The notes under the pieces are model-generated. The model was not told the DNA's origin. It did no database searches and worked only from the letters and a program-made list of their open reading frames with translations. The translations under genes and the position numbers were made by a program. This document shows, piece by piece, positions 60,453-64,000 of a DNA stretch of 64,000 nucleotides. Source of the DNA: Chamaecyparis obtusa (Eukaryota > Streptophyta > Pinopsida > Cupressales > Cupressaceae). The stretch is from NCBI GenBank assembly GCA_027943335.1, contig BSBK01005648.1, positions 2,035,001-2,099,000 on the forward strand, read 5' to 3'. How positions within the stretch are numbered: position 1 is the first letter of the stretch; every line of letters starts with the position of its first letter.

Positions 60453-63110
60453 ATACCACCAAAGAGAGGATTGTCTGGTAAGATAGAGTACAAAGACAGG
60501 GGTGTCTTTGAGGATTTAATGAAGTTACTACCACACTCAAACAATGGGGCAGCTAGGTTAAAGGAATTAGTTCTGAGAAACCCTAGGGACTATGTTAATA
60601 GTGGACTCCATGATAGAGAGAATTGGATGAGAGATGCAAGGGTGGGTGAAGATCATAATGGTCTTATTTTATTCAAGGCAGCCTACTCACTGAGAAATTC
60701 CTATGCTCCCCTCACCAACATATGGCGATTTGATATTGGGAAGCTAGTGGTCCCTGGAGTTTTTATGGATGCTGAATTATTAATACAAATTGCTAAGTGC
60801 TATGATCCTATGACAAAGTGTGTCAAGGATGTAAATGGAAATGATTTGATTAGTATCATAGAGGAGGAAATTAGGGAGGTCTTCTCACTAAATGACCCAT
60901 CTGCTAGGTTGGAAAAGATAGACTTTACAGAGTTTACAGAGGTATATGAGGCTCAGAGGGATTATTTAAGGGCAAGGCCTTTGAGGGATTTCATAGACTA
61001 GGTTGGATCCATGTGTGTCATCAGTTCAAGCACACTAGAGCCTTTCAGAATGGATCTTTTCAGTAAGAGAGCACATGGTTTCTACAAGTCTTTGACTTTG
61101 ATCCTAGGGCATGATGATGCCACTCATATGCCAATACCATATATGTTCATGATGGTACAATCACTACACCCCAATTGGCATTAATTTTTGACTTTGCATC
61201 TCATTTGGCTGATCTAATCCATGAGGGATTAATGGGAATTAAGAACATGAAGGTTAATTTTTTAGCTCAACAGTGAATATTGTGAAGGAAAGAAATGGAG
61301 AAACCCTTCTAGTCCAATTGTAGACCATGGCTTTGTCATGGGATAGAGTTGATGCTAGTTTCATTGCTTTTGATAGGGATTTTGCTTCAAGGCTAAGGAC
61401 ACTGTTATTTTTTGACAATCCTAGGATCCCAAGGGAGCTATTAAGGTTAATTAGACCAAAGGAATACTATTAGGACATTACTATTGTCCATAATTTTGGG
61501 GATATCATTTTGTACCCTATTTCCATAGTTTTTAGAGTTTATGGTTGCAGAAAGGCACCTTATATTTTGCCCTACCAAGTTCCATTAAAGGTAGGATATG
61601 TTGATATTTTGAGACAGATTGGTGACCTACAAGAGAGTGCCCTTACTAGTAAAGGAAGAGGGACTTTTTTCCCTGATATAACAATTGCTCATCAATTTTT
61701 TATAACTAAAGGAGGGTGGGTATACTTGAACCAAGTATTGCAGCCCTATAGAATGCCTATAGCTGCAGTAAGGTGTGCAGACAATGAGGGTTTCCTATCA
61801 GGGATGTTCAGAGACAAAATTAGGTGTGCTCTTATGGAGCATCAATTTTCTTTCCCTGAAGATATAATAAGAAATGAGTTTGACCTTCAAGATCAAGAAA
61901 TAAAAAAGGAGAAATGGGTAATCTACAAGAAGACTATAGATTTCATTAAAAACTTTGATAGAGCTTATGACCCATTAAAGGGATTTGAGCCATGGGCGAG
62001 AAAAGTAGAGGCTCTTATGGAGAATTTTGAAGGCATTATGCATGTAGTAAATGAAAAGAGGGCTATTGTGAGTAAGACAGACCCTGAGAGGGCTAGGCAA
62101 ATTTTGAGCCAGCCAGGATATGTGAGATTGACCCCAAGCGGAATCTATACAATGTAGAAGAGAAGTGGGTACACCGTTCTCTTACAATCATAGCAAAGAA
62201 GTGAGGACATTCCTTCTACTTCTAGGGGAAAGAGACCAATGAATGATCCAGTAATGCAAGGACCCTCTCCAAAGAGGCAAATATAGGAAGGGTCAAGGTC
62301 AGAGAAAAATGTATACTCTCCCTCTCAATCCCCCTTACATTTGGATGAACATGGGGTAGCAGAGTAGTTGGTATAGTTGAGAAATGAGGGAAACATTTTT
62401 GTTTCCAATGATGAGCTGCAAGAAGGAGTACCAGAGGCACCTAAGGAGGTGGCCATGGATCTTACTATTGCCAAGTTTGAGGGTAAACAAATGGACCCTA
62501 TTTTAAAACAAGCCAGTGATTCTTTTGTAGCTGATGATAAATTTGTTAGGACTAGGGCATTCTTCTAATTTTTGTGGAGAATGAAAATAAATAAGTTCAA
62601 GGAGATCTATGAGAAGAAGAAAGAAGAATTCCCTCATAGGGACATCACAAAAATAGAGAATGAGACCAAGGAAGAAATGGTGAAGCAGTTTGAAAAGATC
62701 ACTCCTGAGGAAGGGAGGGCTATGATCCATACTGTAGGGGTACTAATTCTACCAGAGTGGGATATTGCTGATGCAATAGTCTTTGATCAAGTCAAGAAGA
62801 GCAAAGCAAAGACTCTTGCTACTATAGAATAGGCCCAACAAGCTGCTAGGGGAATTTATTTTTTAGAGGATCATCCAACCTTAGTGATGTGGTCCCTTAA
62901 GAGGGAGCAAGATAAAGGAAAAAGGGAGGCTCTCTCCACAGGGTATGCAGGAAATTTATTGGTACAAAGAGTAGGTGAGACTTCAGGGGTTGAAGCTTCA
63001 AACCTAATTTTAGAGATTGCCAAGTTCAATGTCAAAGTGGCAGAGAAGGATGCCCAAGAAAAAGAGGAGCTCAGGCTCAAATTTGAAACTGTCCTCAAGT
63101 CTTACTATTG
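60453..63110 (+). pseudogene. V: large decayed ORF of unknown function
   Basis: A chain of plus-strand segments (60453-61001, 61330-62157, 62377-62832, 62884-63110) encodes about 850 residues of one apparent protein, with stops and frame changes between. The probable start, ATACCACCAAAG, reads as MPPK if ATA was once ATG. Early blocks are LLPHSNNGAARLKEL and WRFDIGKLVVPGVFMDAELL; the middle has PYILPYQVPLKVGYVDILRQ; the C-terminal third is Lys/Glu-rich with probable coiled coils. I recognise no known domain. Position behind a hairpin-bearing promoter suggests a retroelement-encoded or captured gene. Confidence 0.6.
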
Positions 63111-63169
63111 CCCAAAATTTCCCTGTCTTTCTTTTTCAACCACAGTCCTATTTTCCAAAAGAAATGCTC

Positions 63170-63335
63170 AAAGTGTCAAAAACCCAGTGTGTTTTCAACC
63201 TCTTCTCTGTAGGCTCAGAATGTTTTTGCCTTTCAGTTTGGAAACCCAGTGTGTTTTTGACCTCTCCACTCTAAAAATTTGGTGTATTTTTGACCCTGGC
63301 TCGAAAACCCTCTGTGTTTTCGACACCTATATTTT
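63170..63335. repeat. Short imperfect repeats of an AACCCAGTGTGTTTT motif
   Basis: AAACCCAGTGTGTTTTCAACC, AAACCCAGTGTGTTTTTGACC, AATTTGGTGTATTTTTGACC and AAACCCTCTGTGTTTTCGAC follow one another at about 35-65-base spacing between the V ORF and the hairpin array. Confidence 0.6.
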
Positions 63336-63404
63336 TAGCCCTAAGTGCGCAACTCTGACAGGTGGGTCCCAGTGCCTAAGGCCATGCCAATGCAGAAGAT
63401 TCAA

Positions 63405-64000
63405 TGGCTGTTGTATGATTGCATGGGATCTTTCGATCCCATGAGATCATACGACAACTGTTGATGTGGTGTCAGCAAGGGATCTTCGGCAGTCAAGACA
63501 AGCGGTCGACTCCAGCGGCCAACGGTCATTAGTTCTCATCATGCAGTTGGTCACATGATTGCATGGGCCTTCCTGGCTGCATGTGATCATGCAACAAATG
63601 GTAAGTGATCAAACCATAGTGCCGCCAGCGGTCGGTGACTAACACTTTACGGTTGGTCACATGATTGCATGGGCTCTTTCGAGCCCATGTGACCATGTGA
63701 AAAACCATCGGTGGTCTAGTTTTCAAGCGGTGGCGGTCAGTGGCTAGCATCATGTGGTTGGTCGCATGATCACATGGGCTCTTCTGAGCCCATGCGACCA
63801 TGCGACAAACTGTCAGCGGTTAGCATGCTTGCGGGTAGTGTTGCTATGGGTCCGTGCCAGCGTGTTAAGGTGTTTGTTGATGTGGTGGTCAGACTGAATG
63901 GGGGAGTGGCACGTGGCATCAGTGGGCCCAGTTGATGGTTTTTCAATGCATGGCTAACGGTCTATCACATGATTGCATAGCCCTTTTTTAGGCTATGTAA
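63405..64000. repeat. Tandem array of at least five long hairpins, cut by window end
   Basis: Hairpins at 63410-63458, 63546-63597, 63651-63706, 63756-63810 and from 63959 on. The typical form is GGTTGGTCACATGATTGCAT plus GGGCTC, a 4-base loop, then GAGCCCATGTGACC and a shorter complementary tail. Stems differ between copies with matched changes on both arms (GGGATC/GATCCC in the first, GGGCTC/GAGCCC in the third and fourth). Spacings are about 136, 105, 105 and 203 bases. Frames across it are by-products of the repeat. Confidence 0.9.

Noticed and set aside
63529..63801. 90-codon open frame on the minus strand with PCDHATN/PCNHVTN repeats
   Set aside because: The peptide repeat simply reflects the hairpin units; no start context or homologue evident.
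63405..64000. CRISPR-like regular repeat spacing
   Set aside because: Plant genomic context, units are long palindromes with diverged stems and no unique spacers or associated genes.

Overview
This window is non-genic plant nuclear DNA, AT-rich and built almost entirely from nested, decayed LTR retrotransposons. I found no host gene, rRNA, tRNA or organellar insert. The very long LTRs, layered insertions and Sirevirus-type copia plus chromovirus gypsy elements suggest a seed plant with a giant genome, probably a gymnosperm (conifer-like). The lineage is inference.

Left part (1-10278): a truncated minus-strand element (E0, 1 to about 4345) has coiled-coil/zinc-knuckle gag remains and a long unknown ORF where pol should be. 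AT-rich DNA follows, then two 1.5 kb direct repeats (5475 and 8715) with TATA boxes around a decayed retroelement interior.

Centre (10279-48791): one plus-strand Ty3/gypsy chromovirus (E1), flanked by the 5-bp duplication ATGAA, is split by four minus-strand insertions. E2 (11522-18689) sits in gag, is a pol-less Sirevirus-like element and encodes a relative of the E0 unknown protein. E3 (20111-28067) lies between protease and RT; it is a full copia element interrupted by solo LTR S1 (21734-22753). E4 (28851-31605) lies in pol and has two 1.2 kb LTRs around only 326 bp. E5 (32574-47605) lies in the integrase gene and is another chromovirus. E5 is itself split by E6 (36400-45450), whose two LTRs face each other as an inverted repeat, and E6's left LTR holds E7 (37333-41260), a gypsy element reduced to gag and protease. 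Target-site duplications support most levels, so insertion order can be read directly: E1, then E5, then E6, then E7.

Right part (48792-64000): a minus-strand LTR ending in GGTGTCTACA (Z), a long purine-rich stretch with a plant mobile domain fragment, and a spectacular array of 31-bp palindromic units folded into a 340-bp palindrome (53101-53440). A second TAT/Athila/Ogre-like gypsy gag follows (W, about 55045-58760) with a solo LTR (S2, 56317-57831) inside. Then come a dispersed array of covarying hairpins (58886-59920), a TATA box, a large decayed ORF of unknown function (60453 to about 63110), and a second unrelated hairpin array (63405 to the window end).

The most notable signals are the three hairpin/palindrome arrays, two of them just upstream of TATA boxes; the pol-less E0/E2 family with a conserved unknown protein; the E6 inverted-LTR structure; and a small hairpin near one LTR end of five families whose stem sequence changes while pairing is kept.
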